A stretch of DNA of 64,000 nucleotides from Hymenolepis diminuta. Taxonomy: Eukaryota; Platyhelminthes; Cestoda; Cyclophyllidea; Hymenolepididae. The notes beneath the pieces were generated by a model, which was not told the origin of the DNA, ran no database searches, and was given only the letters and a program-made list of their open reading frames with translations. The position numbers were made by a program, and so were the translations under genes. Below, piece after piece: positions 14,001-29,000 of this stretch. The stretch covers positions 1,524,979 to 1,588,978 of the forward strand of contig CAADRB010000032.1 of NCBI GenBank assembly GCA_900708905.1, read 5' to 3'. The number at the start of each line of letters is the position of its first letter. Positions within the stretch are counted from its first letter, which is position 1.

Positions 14001-17000
14001 TTTCACAATTTCCAGTGTCTATTGACCGTTTGTTTAGTTATGGTAGTAGGCCTTGCCGATTTTACCCATTTCTTCTTTTGAAGGCCGGAAAAGCAATATG
14101 ATCTTATGGGATCTTATGCAATTCTTGTGTTGCTATCATAGTAGAGGTTCCAGATCAGAGTCCACTCAAGATTAAGTCTAATTTTATTGATATTACCCGT
14201 TCTTAAAATAATCTACATTGAATAAATAACCCTCTATCCATGTTTTGGAAATGAGATTTTAAGGCTTTGATTTTAGAATATCTAAGCAGAAATGTTAAGA
14301 CGTTTTAATGATATAAGCTAAGATGGCAAATAAATCCTAAGTTACTGATAAGACATTACAATTATTACTTTGTAATCTGCCGCAACCGCATATTGTAAAA
14401 TTTCCACTGAAAAGTACAATTTCATCGGAAGTCAGATCTTGGTTAGCGCAATTAAAGGTATTTATTTTGGGATTAACTAATGAATTGAGTCCATTTAAGA
14501 CACTTTCCTTCTTAAAGAAACTAAAATTTTAGAATCTTAGTATTTTTTCATAATTTTCATTAAAGTTGCAGCGGTTACTCACTTTGAGTGCGGGAGTTTA
14601 AAACGACTAAAGGTTAAATAGGACAATTCTTTTTAATTTCAAGACTGTATAAATATTTCGGAAGGTACCCGGATATTCGAAAAATTTAATGGCGATATAT
14701 TTCAGTAGACGCTATTGCATTGTTTCTGAACTTTCAGCAAACAAAATTTTTAATCAAATGCCACAAATAAATATTTGTTTAAATTAAAAGGCATTAAAAT
14801 ACCAGTACCAAAAACACGCGGGTAGAGAGTTGATGATTTAAAATCTGATAAGAAAAATAATTCCAAAATCATCTACATAGTGAAATTCATTTTTATTTAG
14901 TTCCTTTTAATAGTTTTGTAATAAAAAGTGAGTGTTTAAAAGCGTTTCCTTCGCAACGTACACTATTAAAGAGAAAGAAAATGTGTGAAGAAAAAATTCC
15001 CATACTTGCATTATGTTAAAGCAATAGCAAAATCATTTTAGAATAAATATAAATCTTTATAAATAATATTTGATTAATGGGTATGGGTATGGGATGAAAA
15101 GTCAAAGCTTTTCTAAAGTTTGTAATACTTGACACAAGTAAAAATAATTGTTTTAACCTGGAATTCATATAAAGAGACTCAAAAACAGCAAGAAAATCTC
15201 AGTTCGTTATACCTGATCGACACCAGCGTGAAAGCGACCATTTTCTTTCCACCCCCCTTTTCGATTCAGCATGGTTTAGTCCTCCAAAATTCTATTACTC
15301 TTTGTCTACACTTAGCATGAAACCCGACAAGCGATACATGTCCTCACGCGCGTCCTTGCCCAGGTGACTGTTGTAAAATGTCTTTTTATTTCTACCTATT
15401 TTCACACACATGATACACACTCAGCCACACGCTTGTCATTTAGCGGTTCCTACGCTTCTCTACCATCCCCTCTGCTCCTCACCTCTCTCTTACTCGCTTG
15501 AATCCACATCATGGTTTGTTCAGTACATTTTGGCCTAGTCAGCCCTTGGTGCTCTGTTCTAAAACTGTCATCACTGTTGATAGCTATTACTTATAGTCTT
15601 AATATCTACGATCGAAATCTGGTTCATTAGTTCCTACAATTTGGAAATTCCTAAATTGGTGCCCGCGACTCTTGTAAACCCGTACAATTTGCTACGCATT
15701 AATCCCTCTAGCTTACACAACTCGGAGCACATTATCTCTTCTTTGTATTCGATAATCAAGTCATAGATAGATTTATTCCTCCCTGATACTCGTCTTTACG
15801 TGACAGTCAAATTGAACTTTTGCTAAGCTCTTAAATCAACATACGGAAAATTAATTGAAAGCATGAGATGAATGGGGCTATTTCTAATGCTGCTAAATTA
15901 TTGATATTTCAAAAGGTAAAAATGAACCAGCCAGTGGAAATGATAATGATACTGTGACACGTAAGTAAACATAATAGAGGATATACAATGATTCACTTTG
16001 AAATATTGAAGATCGACCAAATTGTTGCTTTAAAAGACTACCGATTCTTCAACAAGACACAATCATTTATGAATCCAATAAGACATCTCTCCATCTTGTT
16101 TAGAGTGAAAAAGTTACATTTTATTATAATTAGAAATGACATTCACACTCCTTCTGGTTAAAACGGGAGGTTGATTATTCGTTGTTACCCGAAATGTGGG
16201 TTATGTTGGACGGAAGGGTGTCTTTAAAATTTCCCAAGTTTATCACTGAATCTGGTGCTCTCCACGCTATATCCCCGCAAGAAAACAGTCACAAAGGACT
16301 GTTAAATATTTATAGAGTTAATCAGACCAATTTATTTATATAAGACCTTCACTAGCTTAGTTCTTTATCTGATGTACTCTCTTCATCTTCAAGGTTTAAC
16401 GGATTTTCATTTGTAGCAATAATTAATAAAGTCACGCACGGTAAACCAGTTCGTTTTTCATCCTGAGAGGAAATTTGGATCATGTGATAAGAATGTGTCC
16501 TTGCTGATTATTTTTGACGTCTTGGTCAATTTCTTTTAAGAAATGAATACATCCAAAACGGTTCAAGGATAAAATCAAAGTTACATTATATCAAATTTTC
16601 CTCTTGTCTGCTTTCTTCTTTTAGAAAATACAAAGCACACACAGTATAGATGTCAATTGACAATTTTCGGGAAAATTTTTTAAAAACTTCCTTGCGTTTC
16701 AGGTTCTACCTTATCTCACAAGGAGACAGTAGGGCTTTAGTGCCCCAAGTCTAATGACGAGAGAGCTAAAGATAGATGAAAAAGTGGAATATGATCAAAA
16801 CAAAAATATGTTTCATTTAAATATGGTAAGATCGTAAGCATCCCTTGTATAAGTATAGCCTTGAAAGGTTTAAAATGATTTAATAGAACCTTACCATGGA
16901 GGATCATATAAATGTTAAAACGCGAATAAATACTACGCTAACTCAAAAAAAAATAACCAGGCTGATACATTTCATTCATTTGCTTCGAAATAATGGTAGG

Positions 17001-20000
17001 GCTATATCACAACCTCTACAATACCAGATAACCTTTCCTGTTAACCCAAAATTTCATATAGTTAGACTTATAGAACAAAAGTATCGTCCTATTTAAAGTA
17101 TTGGCTGTCTGAAACGCCGTATTCTTTTGTTCGCTTACAACCCGCACATACTTTAAGGAAACTCAAGCACGTCTGTCTTGACCACGCAGATTAACACATC
17201 CCCCTGTTTTGAAGCTGGACCAGTCTAGTATGTTAAAAATGCAACTCTTATACAAAAGCCCCATTCTTTCAACATCGTCTGCATCTCAAAAGGTAGTATG
17301 CAACTATCAACTGATTTAATTCCTTTTTGACGCAAACACATCGTCTTAAAATCTGGAATTCATTGTAGAAAATGGTTCGCATCATCATCTATTAATACTT
17401 TAAATGAATAATTAAAACGACCGCATTCCTTAGTTACGGTGATCCATTTGGCAATAACTTCATAGAAATTTAATGATTCGTCATCAACCCACTGAAATTT
17501 TAAGTTAATTACATTTATTAATCAAAAATTATGCGTCTGCAGGTTTGTTATTCCAGCTGTGCCTAGTCTGTTCCTCCTGAGAGGGTGCGCAATGAATTTA
17601 ATTTTCTTCAAGAAATTGGGGAAAAAGGTAAAGCTACTTCTCGAACAATAATATTTAAAAGTGAAATTCCGTCAATTTGGTGGTAAATATGAAGCAGTTC
17701 CAGACATTAACGGGAATTTTTCCACTTCAAATAATATATAAGGAAATACTATTCCATTTATATAAATGGGTTTTTGGTTTATTTAAATCAAAGTCTGGGA
17801 ACAAATTATACAACTTATTAGGTTAGTAAATATTTTGATTTAAAGTCTTCTAAATTTTCAAATAACCAAAATTTCAACTAATTTATTTGGTCAATAACGT
17901 ACTGCTAGGAAATTGAATCGAACGTTTTCCATGCGCCTAATGAATTACCCATTAGCATGTTTCAATGCCTTGTCCGGATACCTTCATCCGTATGGTGATA
18001 CACATTTAAAACCGGTTGCTTCATTTATTTGAGACTGTCCTCCGTCCTGTTAAAATAAGGTATTTTCATTTGAACTCCATATTATTTCGATGGCTGACTC
18101 AGGCATATCAGAGAATCATTTATTTGGAGGCTATCGTATAACTATCCAGAAATTCTGGATGTCCCAATTTTCTCACATTCCTCAACTCATAATGACTTTA
18201 ATTTTATGATTGTCTGTAGAAAAACATGAAAGTTTTTGCTCATTATCCGAGAATAATATTTTAAAATCCAATCATGATCTGACCCTATCTTTAAAAGATT
18301 TTGGACCATTGTTTAACGAAACGTTCTGTCTGATGCAACAACCATAAGAGTATAATTACATTTTTCTGGACTTTGCATTAAAGGGTAAATCCATCTGGTG
18401 ATGCAACGGATAAAGGCGCTGTCCCCTAAATGAATCAGTTGATTTAGGAGACACGTCTAGACACGATCTTGCCGAGCTGCATGCAGCTATCCGGAGTAGA
18501 TATCTAGCTGAGCTAGTGGCTTCAGACATATGTTTAGAACCATTTAGTAACTTCACATGCTGTAGCTCATCCTCACAAGTGCTTTACCTCCCAAATGAAG
18601 CTTTTTTATAGTTTCTAAATTGCCAAATGGTGGTTGCTGATGGTTTGAATTATTAAGTTAAAATTATTATATCATTCATTTTTAGTGCCCTCTGCTGTAA
18701 AAAAACATGCTAATTCCTATCCTATTGCTAGTATCTTGGCTGTTTGAATAAATGAAAAAATAACAGCATTGGTTGACCGAAGATCTGGGTACAACAAACA
18801 TGGATTCGCTCTTGAATCGGGGAATGAATACTGTAATTTCGATACTGGATTATTGGAACATAAAATAGTTGACTTTTTTTGAAAAGTAATAGCGTAAAAT
18901 CTCACTCGAAATTTCAACTTTGTAAGACACTTTGATGCAGGGAATATTATTTCAGCTCCTGCATGAATCTCTCGATTAAACTGACTTATCCTAAGGTTAG
19001 GTGCTTTTTCAGGAAGAAAATTGGTAAAATTATTTGGCCGTTGTGAGGATTATTAATAATCAGTAATATCAGAAATCACTGAAGAAATAATTTTTATTAT
19101 TAAGTCTTCAGTACCAGTCTTCTTGGAGAAATCACTTGTCTGTATAGGTAATCAAAGATCTTATTTAATTTCTAGAGGACTATCCCAAAAAACTATTACT
19201 TCAAGTGCACTTACGATATGCTGCATAGAAGAAATTTTTATACCAGAAAGCAAACATAATGCTTCGAGTCGTTGTTGCTCAAAGAGTTTTTCCGTTTAAG
19301 ATGCATACATAATTTATAAAGAAACGGAAGATATTAGTCTATTTCCTTTGTAAAAGATGGATTATTTCTCCGAAGCTATCCACTTTTTTGGACTCAGATC
19401 TTAAAGGTGGTGTGAAAACTATATAGTTTCGGTCTAGGGAAGAAAAAATATATAAATCAAATTCCTTCGTGAATTTCAAGCCAACTAGGTCACGTAGATG
19501 TGTAAAATACACCAATGAAGTCAAAAGAATGAAAGTTTGTTTGAATTTTGAATCCATCAGATAAACCTTTTAAATACAACACTGTTCATGTTTAAAGTTT
19601 CAAATTTTAGGTTTTAACCCCTAGGTGCCCAAGTTAGGTTTCAGCCACGATTTTCAGTGCTTATTGATCAGCTAGTAAAACCAAGAGGTTAGCCACGCCA
19701 TACCGATGTACCTCTTTCGTGACATAACCAAAGAACAAGTACTTGTTAATATGCAAGTTGTGTTTGGCATAGCAGAACTCATTAGAATGCTTTCAGGTGA
19801 AGATCAATAAATTGAATGCTTCTACTACGTAAAACTGTATAGTATACTTGCATTTGAATTTGAAAAATATAACGTGGCGTTTAATCTTTTAAAACTTTTA
19901 AAATGTCTTGTGATTTTGTCTACATTGTATAGATTCATCAACTTCTTAATCTCAGAGGAAATACTTGGATGTTAGTAATAGTGATAAAAGTACGAAAACA

Positions 20001-23000
20001 AATTAACAAAATTCTAATGGCAAAATGTAAAAGCTTCTGTTTCATTTAATTTATAAGTTTGAAGAACAATACATATAAACGCAGCGTGCATCTGTATACT
20101 GAAAAGCGACTTGGCGACAACCCGCTGGATGAGAATTACTCATTCTCAGACAAAGCATAGACTCTGTGTTCCGGAATCATGTTTAACATGCTAATCTGGT
20201 AAATAACTTACAATGTGGACATTGATTGGAGTGAACATAAAATAGAAGATCCGCACGTTCATTCATTCATTTAGTTCCAGTTTGCCAGTGAGTGTTCATA
20301 GGTATTCTTGCCGCTAAATGCACCCTTCTCAAGAGGCACTGTCTTCAGTCAAAACTATTGATGCTAATGCATTCATAGCATGCGCTAATTGCGTTTTCAG
20401 TTTTTGAGAATGTGAGCGGCAGACGCAAAGCAGAGAAAGGAATTAAGACATTTCTGTGCAGACGCAACATATCCTTAAATTGGTAAACTAGACTATTATT
20501 TAAGTACCGCCACGTTACCAAGAAGTACAGATGAAATATGCTACGTATACGATTAATACTTCAAAAATAATAAATTATTCCACTGGCATCTTTCAAAAAC
20601 CACTTTACCTTTCTCTAGATTGATCGCCGGCAAGTTAGTCATTGAGTTCGTTAAGCGTGAACCATTTTCTTAATGCCTAAAATATGGTGCTTTTTAGACA
20701 TTCGAATGATCGAACAAATTATGACTGGTCAACAAATGAAATGCAAATTTCTCCTTTAAACCAATAACAAATTGTCATAAATCGGACACGTTTACAATAA
20801 AAACGTAAATGAATAAACTTTTACACATGTTAAACTATAAGCTTCCTGGCCTCTCTCAGTTAATTTCAACTTGTTTCGACTTGTTTTTTATTATTGGGCA
20901 GATCACCTGTGGGACGTAAAGGGAATGTTTTATAGACAAAGACAAATTTTCAAAACACCAGAGAGTTAGTTTAATAAACACATGCAGTGGTTGACGAGCA
21001 CGTCTACCAAGTCAGAGGTCAAAGAATCGCTGTTTGTCGATGAATCACAAGCTCTGAACAGTTCCAGAATACTTGACATTTCCCCTAGGCAAGGGTTTGA
21101 TAACTATTTTCTCAAACCCTAACTTTAACTAAATTTACCTCTTTTCTTACACTCTTCTGGAAGAAAGTACTAAATGTATCGATTTTAATTTCTAATTTAA
21201 AAAAATTTAAGTAAGGGTCCAAATTGGTCTGTTGAGTATCAGTAATCTAAAACTCCTTTTTTCAATTAGATGAGCATCCCTTTCAAAGTAAATAGAAGTT
21301 AGAAGGCCTCATTTAGCAAATTTGTCTTACAAAATAATTTAGGGGACTCATTTAATATATCCCTTAATTCCTCAACCTTATGTCATGAAATTTAACATTA
21401 TTCTGATTAAATTTCTTAGTAGTTCTCTTATTCGTTCCTTTTCAGCTTCTATCAGAGAGCGAATCGGAGAAGAAATTAATGGATGAAAAAGCACGCCTCT
21501 TGGCGCTATCCTCTGCTCTGGAATTTCCCGAAAATGTCAAGGTATGGTCCCTAGATTTCTCTTCCCACATTTTTTACATGCACTAACATTTATTAAGAAA
21601 TTATTAGTATAAAGTATTTTCTTATTTATACACGCAACACGAAAGGCGTTCCCTTTATGATTTATTAATCGGTGGCCGAACAAATCTTTTAGTCTAGCAT
21701 TCCGATGGATGTTTTGAACTGACTACTCTAAACTGATTGCGGACAAATAATAAATTAGGCTCTTTCAGTGAGCTAAAAGTAATTCTTTAACAAATTGTGT
21801 GGAATTATATAATTCCTTAGTTATGAACTCTTACTAATGAAAAGAAAATTCGATTTTATTAAACAATTATTAATATTAGAATTAAATATGCATCTAGGGT
21901 AAGTGTAAGAGATAGCATTTTTAAATGTTAAATTTTAAATGTTAATGAAATATGCATTGAGTTAGAGTTTCTTCGCTTTTAAAATAAGAGGATTTGCTAA
22001 TATATTTGATGGATATATACAGGCTGTCGCTACTGAATTAGAAGATTCAGTTCTCAAAGTAAAAGTCCGGAAAAAAAGCGTTGAAGCCTGTACTTTGGTT
22101 GCGGAGTACATTATTTCTACATATTAATTATGTCAGAACATAGTTTCAAATTGATTACATATAGTTTTATAATTCTAGATAGAGTAATCAGAATATCTAG
22201 ATGAAAGTACACTAAACTCGTATAGAGGAGTTTAAAAAGGGACACTTTTTATGTCCAGATTTCAAACCGCCCTGGGTACAACTCGTCTTGACAGAGGAGC
22301 ATTGGTTTATCATTGCAGAGTTTAACTTCTTTGAAATAGATTAATCTGCCTTGATAATGGTTTGTAAACTTTGGTATTAAACTATGTGATAAATGCTACT
22401 AGATGAAATTTAAATATAGTTTCATTATTCAGCAGAATTTTTGGAGGATAACTATCAGCATATTTGAAACAACTTTATTTGAAGTAATATATGGGAAAGT
22501 CTAACCATTCATAATTATTCAGTGTGGTCGGTCGCATTATGAAGGGTTTTTAATTCTATTGTTATATATCTAGAAGTAACCATAGAACGCATATTTCTCT
22601 CATTATAAAAAATACAATATATGATAAAAAAGGATTTACATCTACTTATTACGTTAGTTCTCTTTTTTAATTTTAAAACTGACTTATTTATCAGACTCTG
22701 TTCCGGTTTGAAAACGATTTGGACAGGAAACTGACATATATTATAATTAATTATTAAATAGCGATTTATTATTCTAATAGTTTTAAATTACACCATGAAT
22801 TTCATTTAGTGTCTCAACAAAATTAATTAAGTAGATTTTTGTTTTAGAGAATCGCGATAAGTGATAAAAGGCTGATTAAAGAAGGCGAACTACGATCAGC
22901 GAGTTCGGATGGAAAAGCTGCAGTTTTATTAAAGAAACTGGGACGAAAGAAGCCAGAATCCTTCTACCTTATCCTATTCCATGATCTACTTATGGTCACA

Positions 23001-26000
23001 AAACTCAAAAAGTAAGCTAACATACGTTGATTGGCCATTAATACATACCTTTTGAAAGAAAATGAAAAACAAACAAAAAAGTTAAAGTCCCTGCATTGGT
23101 AAATGACACCTCACCAATGCTAACTCGATATTCTGCTGTACCCTTTTCCTGATGCATTTGAAACCCATCCCAAGGGTTGCTAGCAATTTACAATTCCAAT
23201 GGTCCCACAAGATAATCTAAAACAACGAGGTAGGATTGGATATGTGTAAATATAAGATGTGGAATTATAACACAAGACAATGTTTCAAAGAACGGTCCAT
23301 TTGATTAGGGACTTTTCTTCCTTCGTTATTCAGTGCAGAAGAAGGATGATCCTTTAAAATGGCTCGCGCGATGGTTCTTATACCAGTATAGTGGACAGTA
23401 TTCTGATGTGGTGTTTTAATCATTCTTGACTATTATAAAATTTGAGACATCAGGAAATTGGACACTGGGAGCCCAAGTTGATCAATGCACACGAGGTATG
23501 AAGATAAGGCTCCAAAATCAAAGAAATAGGGTTATTTCTGTATGTTTAACCACTGGACATAAAGGTTTTGTGAAGTCTTAGTTAACAATAAATGAGTTCT
23601 AATTGGAATATGATGTCGTAAATGTTTAGCCCTTCTGTTGTTTGAATGCACTCATAAAAGATTTGATGCAGAATGCTCTCAAGCTAATTTTCGTATCCAT
23701 AATAATAAAATTTATGGACCTCTATATTAGGGTAGCACCAGATGCTCAAAAACAATTTATTATAAAACTTAGTGTTAAATTTTAAAATTGCCCCACGGAC
23801 TCGTGAAAAAAGTGAGCATATGGCATTTTATGATGCAACAAGGATCCCACGAGATGGGCGTAGAATTTGCATACTTGTTAGGTTCTTTATATCTTTAATA
23901 ATTAAAAGGACAGTCAATTGAGCACTTTTAAATTAGAAGCTTCGATTAATTTTGAGAAACTAATTAAAACCAAGAGATAGAGTTTGACCGCCACTTAAAC
24001 AATACCTCACTGATGATAATGAATGCTGAAATGTAGGAAAATATAATATTTTATTATGGCAAAATAGCAGAACTAGATTATTGGTGAATGGGCAATAGAG
24101 TAATAAAGAGGAGTTAAACGAGTAGAAGTTGAGGAAAAATCAGTAATTAAAGCTCTTACTTAATCTGATCGTTGAATTTGCGTCAAATTCTAATGAATAG
24201 TATTTGGCGATTCACTGCTTCAGCTTTCGGCTCACGGTCAAAATATTCAGATGATTCCAGCAAAGCTCGCTAAAGTCATGGGTGTCGGTGCTATCCATAT
24301 TGAAATAAAAAGGAATTGAAAAATGTTATAAAATGATTTTCCCTAAATTGGTAAATTAAAAGATATTTTGAGGCAAATAGGACAGCAAATTTCAGGTTAC
24401 TGTAAACGCATTTCAAATAGGTGTGTTTGAAAATTTAAATTCGTTCGTGTTGGTGACAGTAGTCTGACGGGAAGGTTGAATTTATTAATAACCCATCCTT
24501 ATTCAACCGGTAAATAGAACAATTAATCAACTACTCTAATACTGCACGAAAATTTCTTAATATAAAAAGTCTTTGATCGTCCATTCTGATATAACTACGA
24601 AGTATCTTCTATTTTACGTAAGTTTTGTTGTCATATCAGGTGAAATGGATTAAATTTAATTCATTCCTTAAAAAGATACTGTTAGATACGTGATCGGCTA
24701 GACACTTATACCCAATTTTGTCCATCCTAGCTCAGTGTCTAACGGTGTAACGGGACCTACCATTTGAAGAGAATATAGTACTCATCAAAGTGCAAAATGC
24801 AAATAAACTATCCAAACTTCTGGCTCCCTCATTGCTTTATTTCTTTTTACCTCAGTTTTACTGGGAGACATATCTTCAAGCAGAGAGATCACTTCAATTC
24901 GGTTTATCCCTGGTGACTATTAAAAGGGAGCATTTCAAAATACCTACAGTTTCTCATATATTTAAAGCAGAAGTATGCAATATATTGGGAGGATTTAAAT
25001 CTGATTAAAAGACTAAAAAATGCGCATTTCTTTGCTGTTTGTTAAAAAAACTTGACAACACGATTTCAATTTGTCTTAAATGAACTCTATTTGGGTTTTA
25101 CTATACCTTGATCATATTGGTTGTCTAGATTCATGTAGGATTTTGGATTTTCAAGGATAAAATAATTTGATTTGGTAAGACTGCATTGGACATTACTCGG
25201 CAATCCATTCGATGAGTCATGGTGATTTGAACTTGGAACGTGACCTACCTATGACCTGATCACATGAAAAATTCCTCCATGACACAGAATCATGAGCATG
25301 AATGATTTTCCTGTCGTTAAATGTCTCATTCGTCCGTCTACACAGTTGCGAATGTTGTAATATAATGAAATTCAACTTAGTCAAGAATTGACTTATTTCA
25401 CCGTATGTAGGTCTCAAAACGTTAAGCCAAAATATTTACATCAAGTAAATATGTCCCCTACCAGAATCAAATGAAGTAAGGCTCTTTTGATATCCCAGTT
25501 TTGTTTTCAATATCTTTTAGATTCTCTCCACTCTGTCTTCATTGAGCTTGACTGTTACCCAATTTTTATAGCTTTAATACGATGAAAACTTGTATTTTTG
25601 CATGACAGTGGGATATAATATTTCGTTTATTTAAATAGGAGTCATTTATTTACAATATATTATAAAACTAAAACGATATTCCCATAGGAGGCAAGATAAA
25701 TGGCTAGCACTCAACGCTGAAACAGCAGATTCATTTTCATGTTATTCTCCCGTTATTTTGATCACTTCAAATGAATCTAAATACTTTTCACTTTATAGAA
25801 ATGACCGCTACTTGGTACAAGACTACTGCCCTCGCGAAAAGGTCTATGTAACCATAGGAAACCCAACAGAGGCCGCATTAAATATTCTGGGGGCAAATAT
25901 TTCACGTTTGCAAACTATGTCCACTCTCGATGGTAGCAGCTCAAGTTCCAAACGTCCAAAGCGTCCAAGTACAGGTCTGCTTGGACTACGCGGAGGTCCT

Positions 26001-29000
26001 CGTCACCATACCACAACTCCTGAAGTACCTGAAGCCCTGTTCAAGTCACATGGAACTGACGCACAACCTGCTCACCCATCTCCTCCTACCAGCACTTCCC
26101 TCAGTTCAGCGTCGTCTACTTCAAGTACCATGGAAGTATGTGGATCCGTTGGTTCACCTGCTTCCCCACCTATGTCTCCATCTCGTTTATCATCAGTTCG
26201 TTTGAGACGGTCTGGAAGCAGTTTGAGTTCTAAGTCGGTACCGAGTGGATCATCCTACGCTTGTCCTTCATCGACAATTAACAGAGATCTTCCGCTTTTC
26301 CTCTATTTATTTTTAACGGAGAGCCAGTCTGGTGTTTGCACGGAATTCTGCCTAACAACCAATGACAGGTATGTTTACCCTTTATCGATTTGGAAAAAGC
26401 AGGTTTAACTGGCTAAATGTACGGCATTTCATTCTAAAAAAAACAGCTGTTAAGAAAATTAATTTTATTTGTCTATCTCCTTCCCCGTTCACGTGCCCGT
26501 TATGATTAATTTAATTATATCAATTAAGTGTAATAAACAAAATTTCTAACAGAATTAACAAAATTTAAATAATGTCAGTTCGGGTCTGTGCAAGAGTCAA
26601 CAATTATAGTTAAACTAGAGAAACTAGCTACCTCATATCTACAAAAGTGATAAAAATCGAGGTTGAGATTGACCTCAAATACGATGTATACACTCTCGTC
26701 AAAACTGGTATTAATTAATATTATCTCTACTTAACAGTCTACTATTCTTTAGTAATATTTGAAGTGTGATAATTCAACATAATTGCAAAATCAGAGTTTC
26801 TTCATGCTGGCAAAATGTTTATTTAAATAAATAGAAATGGAAAAGGGAATTTACTTTGTATATTTATTGAGCGCACTTCTAGATTCTTTTTCAAGTTCAG
26901 CTGCTATGGATAAGAAATTTAAAGGCCTTCTTGTATTACCATGAAAATTATTAAACTAACAAGAGATCCTAGCTCGACAGCGAATGGGGCTGATCTACTG
27001 AAAGGACTGAGTAATCACACTAATTAAAACCACTTAAAATTGGGGTTTCCGATTTAAATTTCTCGATCCGAAATGTACTAGCGTGATACTCCACAAACAA
27101 AATTTTTTTGCAGGAAGGGAAAACCTCTTTTTCTCTCTCTAATTTCAGAAATCTGCTTTCCGAATAGCAGTGTAAAGATTGTAAATTTTTTTCTAGTCCT
27201 GAGTTTTTTTGAAATTTTAAGTTCTGTAATCGAATTTTGCCAAGTGAGCCATTAATTATTCTACCTAGTACACATTTGGCACTTCATCCTCAATGAAATG
27301 TATCATAAATAGGAATGCAGAAATCATTCTAATTGATATAATTCATGTTTCAACCTTCATCCTCATATGTCATAATTTCCAGGTTTTGGAAATAGTTCCG
27401 CATTCGATGAATGAAAATATTTGAATTGAATAAAATTTCTTTACTTGGAACATAAAATTGGCCCGATTTTATTTAGCCACATTTATTAGAGTTCCGTTAA
27501 AAGATGAATGCATACATTAATCGAGAATGAGTGACTGGCCATTTGTGAAAATAGCGGTCTTTTTTGGAACTATTAAGTATTTTTATCTGATTGTTTTGCT
27601 CATTTTACTATTTGCGCAATAAAGTGGCATGTGATAATTCCTTTTACACTGATCTGTTGGACGAAATTTTTCTAGTATTGACACGTGGATAAACACGTGA
27701 ATAAATCTGAACTAAATTTAATTCAATTTTTTAAATATTTAAAACAACCTTTCTTGTTATTGTAGCTTCTCTTGTTTCGAATCATGCAAACTTTTGACTT
27801 GCTGAATAATTCGAAAATGAAAAATACTTAACAGATGTAATAAGCTTTAGCCAATAAGAAAATATCAGTCTCTGATATATTCGATTTAAGTTTGTTTTTT
27901 GTATCAGTAACTGAGAATTTATATTAAAAATAACTAAGAGTTATTCCATTTTATCTTGTATCTGGCCAATCACACTGGCTATATAGAACAATTGACATTT
28001 GGCATGCACAAATTATGGGATTAAATTTTCATTTGTTAAGACAGGCTATATGACATCTAAATAGAGTTCCTCCTCCTATTAGACTACCTTCCAAATAGCC
28101 TGTACATTCCAGATATATTGAAGAAATCTCGGATCCTATATCCATACATTTTTTGTGTTAGTTCTCTAAAAGTGAACGCATGAAAGGTGTAAATATTGGA
28201 GATGATTGAATTGGTGAATGCAATAAAATGCAAAGCGTTCAATAAATACTTCACAATTTTAGAAAAAAATTTTTGGAATGAGTAACAAAATAATATGGCA
28301 AATGTAATTTTGATTACTTAAGTTCGTGGTAATTGTATCTTACTAGACAGTACAAATGATCCAAAACCACTAAAGAAATGCTGCTTGTAACAATGATATA
28401 GAATTGGAGATGCTTACTAACGCTCTTCAATGTTATAATTTTTTCTCTTATTCAGTAATATATTTCATAACCCCTAAGGTAGTTTATGAAGATATTTTAA
28501 ATAATTATCTTGGTTTCTGGAGTAGCATAATGAATCTTCCCTGGTGAGAAACATGGATTTAGACATTCTTCTTGTTAGTCACAGCTAATCAGTGCGTTTT
28601 TTCATTCTTCTCACTGGTTGTACACCGGTGGGTATCGAATTCGTGACTTCTAGCCGAGTAGATGAGAATCACTATACTATCAGGGCAATTAGCAGTATTT
28701 GATTTCATTTTAATATAAAACTGTTATTTTTTTGCTAAATTGTTCTAATAAACATTTCAATTCTCAAATATTTTCAGTGTCTTCCACAGTATGTTAAATC
28801 ACTTTGATGATATAGATATCTTCCCGAGAATCTCTTTCGCTATCTGGAAACGTTTTTATAAGTGTTGTATCATTAACTAGCATTAACAGGACGTTCATTT
28901 CCATCCCGATCATTTTCATTATGCATTAAATATACAAATTGGTCAAGGAAATATAATGATTGTTAGAGAAGAAGGGCAAAGTTTGAAGACTACCGAATCA

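Larger units (their letters stand above)
13192..21445 (+). other. RhoGEF intron (8.3 kb), repeat-bearing
   Basis: The largest intron, GT-AG in phase 0, between the DH core and the DH-PH linker. It contains an R2 copy (13955-14095), an inverted R1 copy (15335-15720), a palindrome cluster (18475-18516) and a tRNA-like remnant (20984-21035). I looked for a nested gene and found none that I can support. Confidence 0.85.

Noticed and set aside
16896..17096. A 66-codon + strand frame in the largest intron, considered as a nested gene
   Set aside because: No recognisable motif, no splice or poly(A) support, and its length is expected by chance.
18356..18556. A 66-codon minus-strand frame, considered as a transposase or gag fragment
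   Set aside because: No transposase DDE/DDD spacing, zinc knuckle or other motif was found; the palindrome cluster lies in this interval but gives no coding support.
24008..24040. CTGATGATAATGAATGCTGAAATG, a second hammerhead-like match
   Set aside because: The bases between CTGATGA and GAAA do not pair into a stem II, and no cleavage-site arm was found.
25930..26205. A 91-codon frame overlapping the large PH exon
   Set aside because: It is a shadow of the Ser/Pro-rich coding exon in another frame; the exon's own frame carries the PH motifs and agrees with the splice phases.
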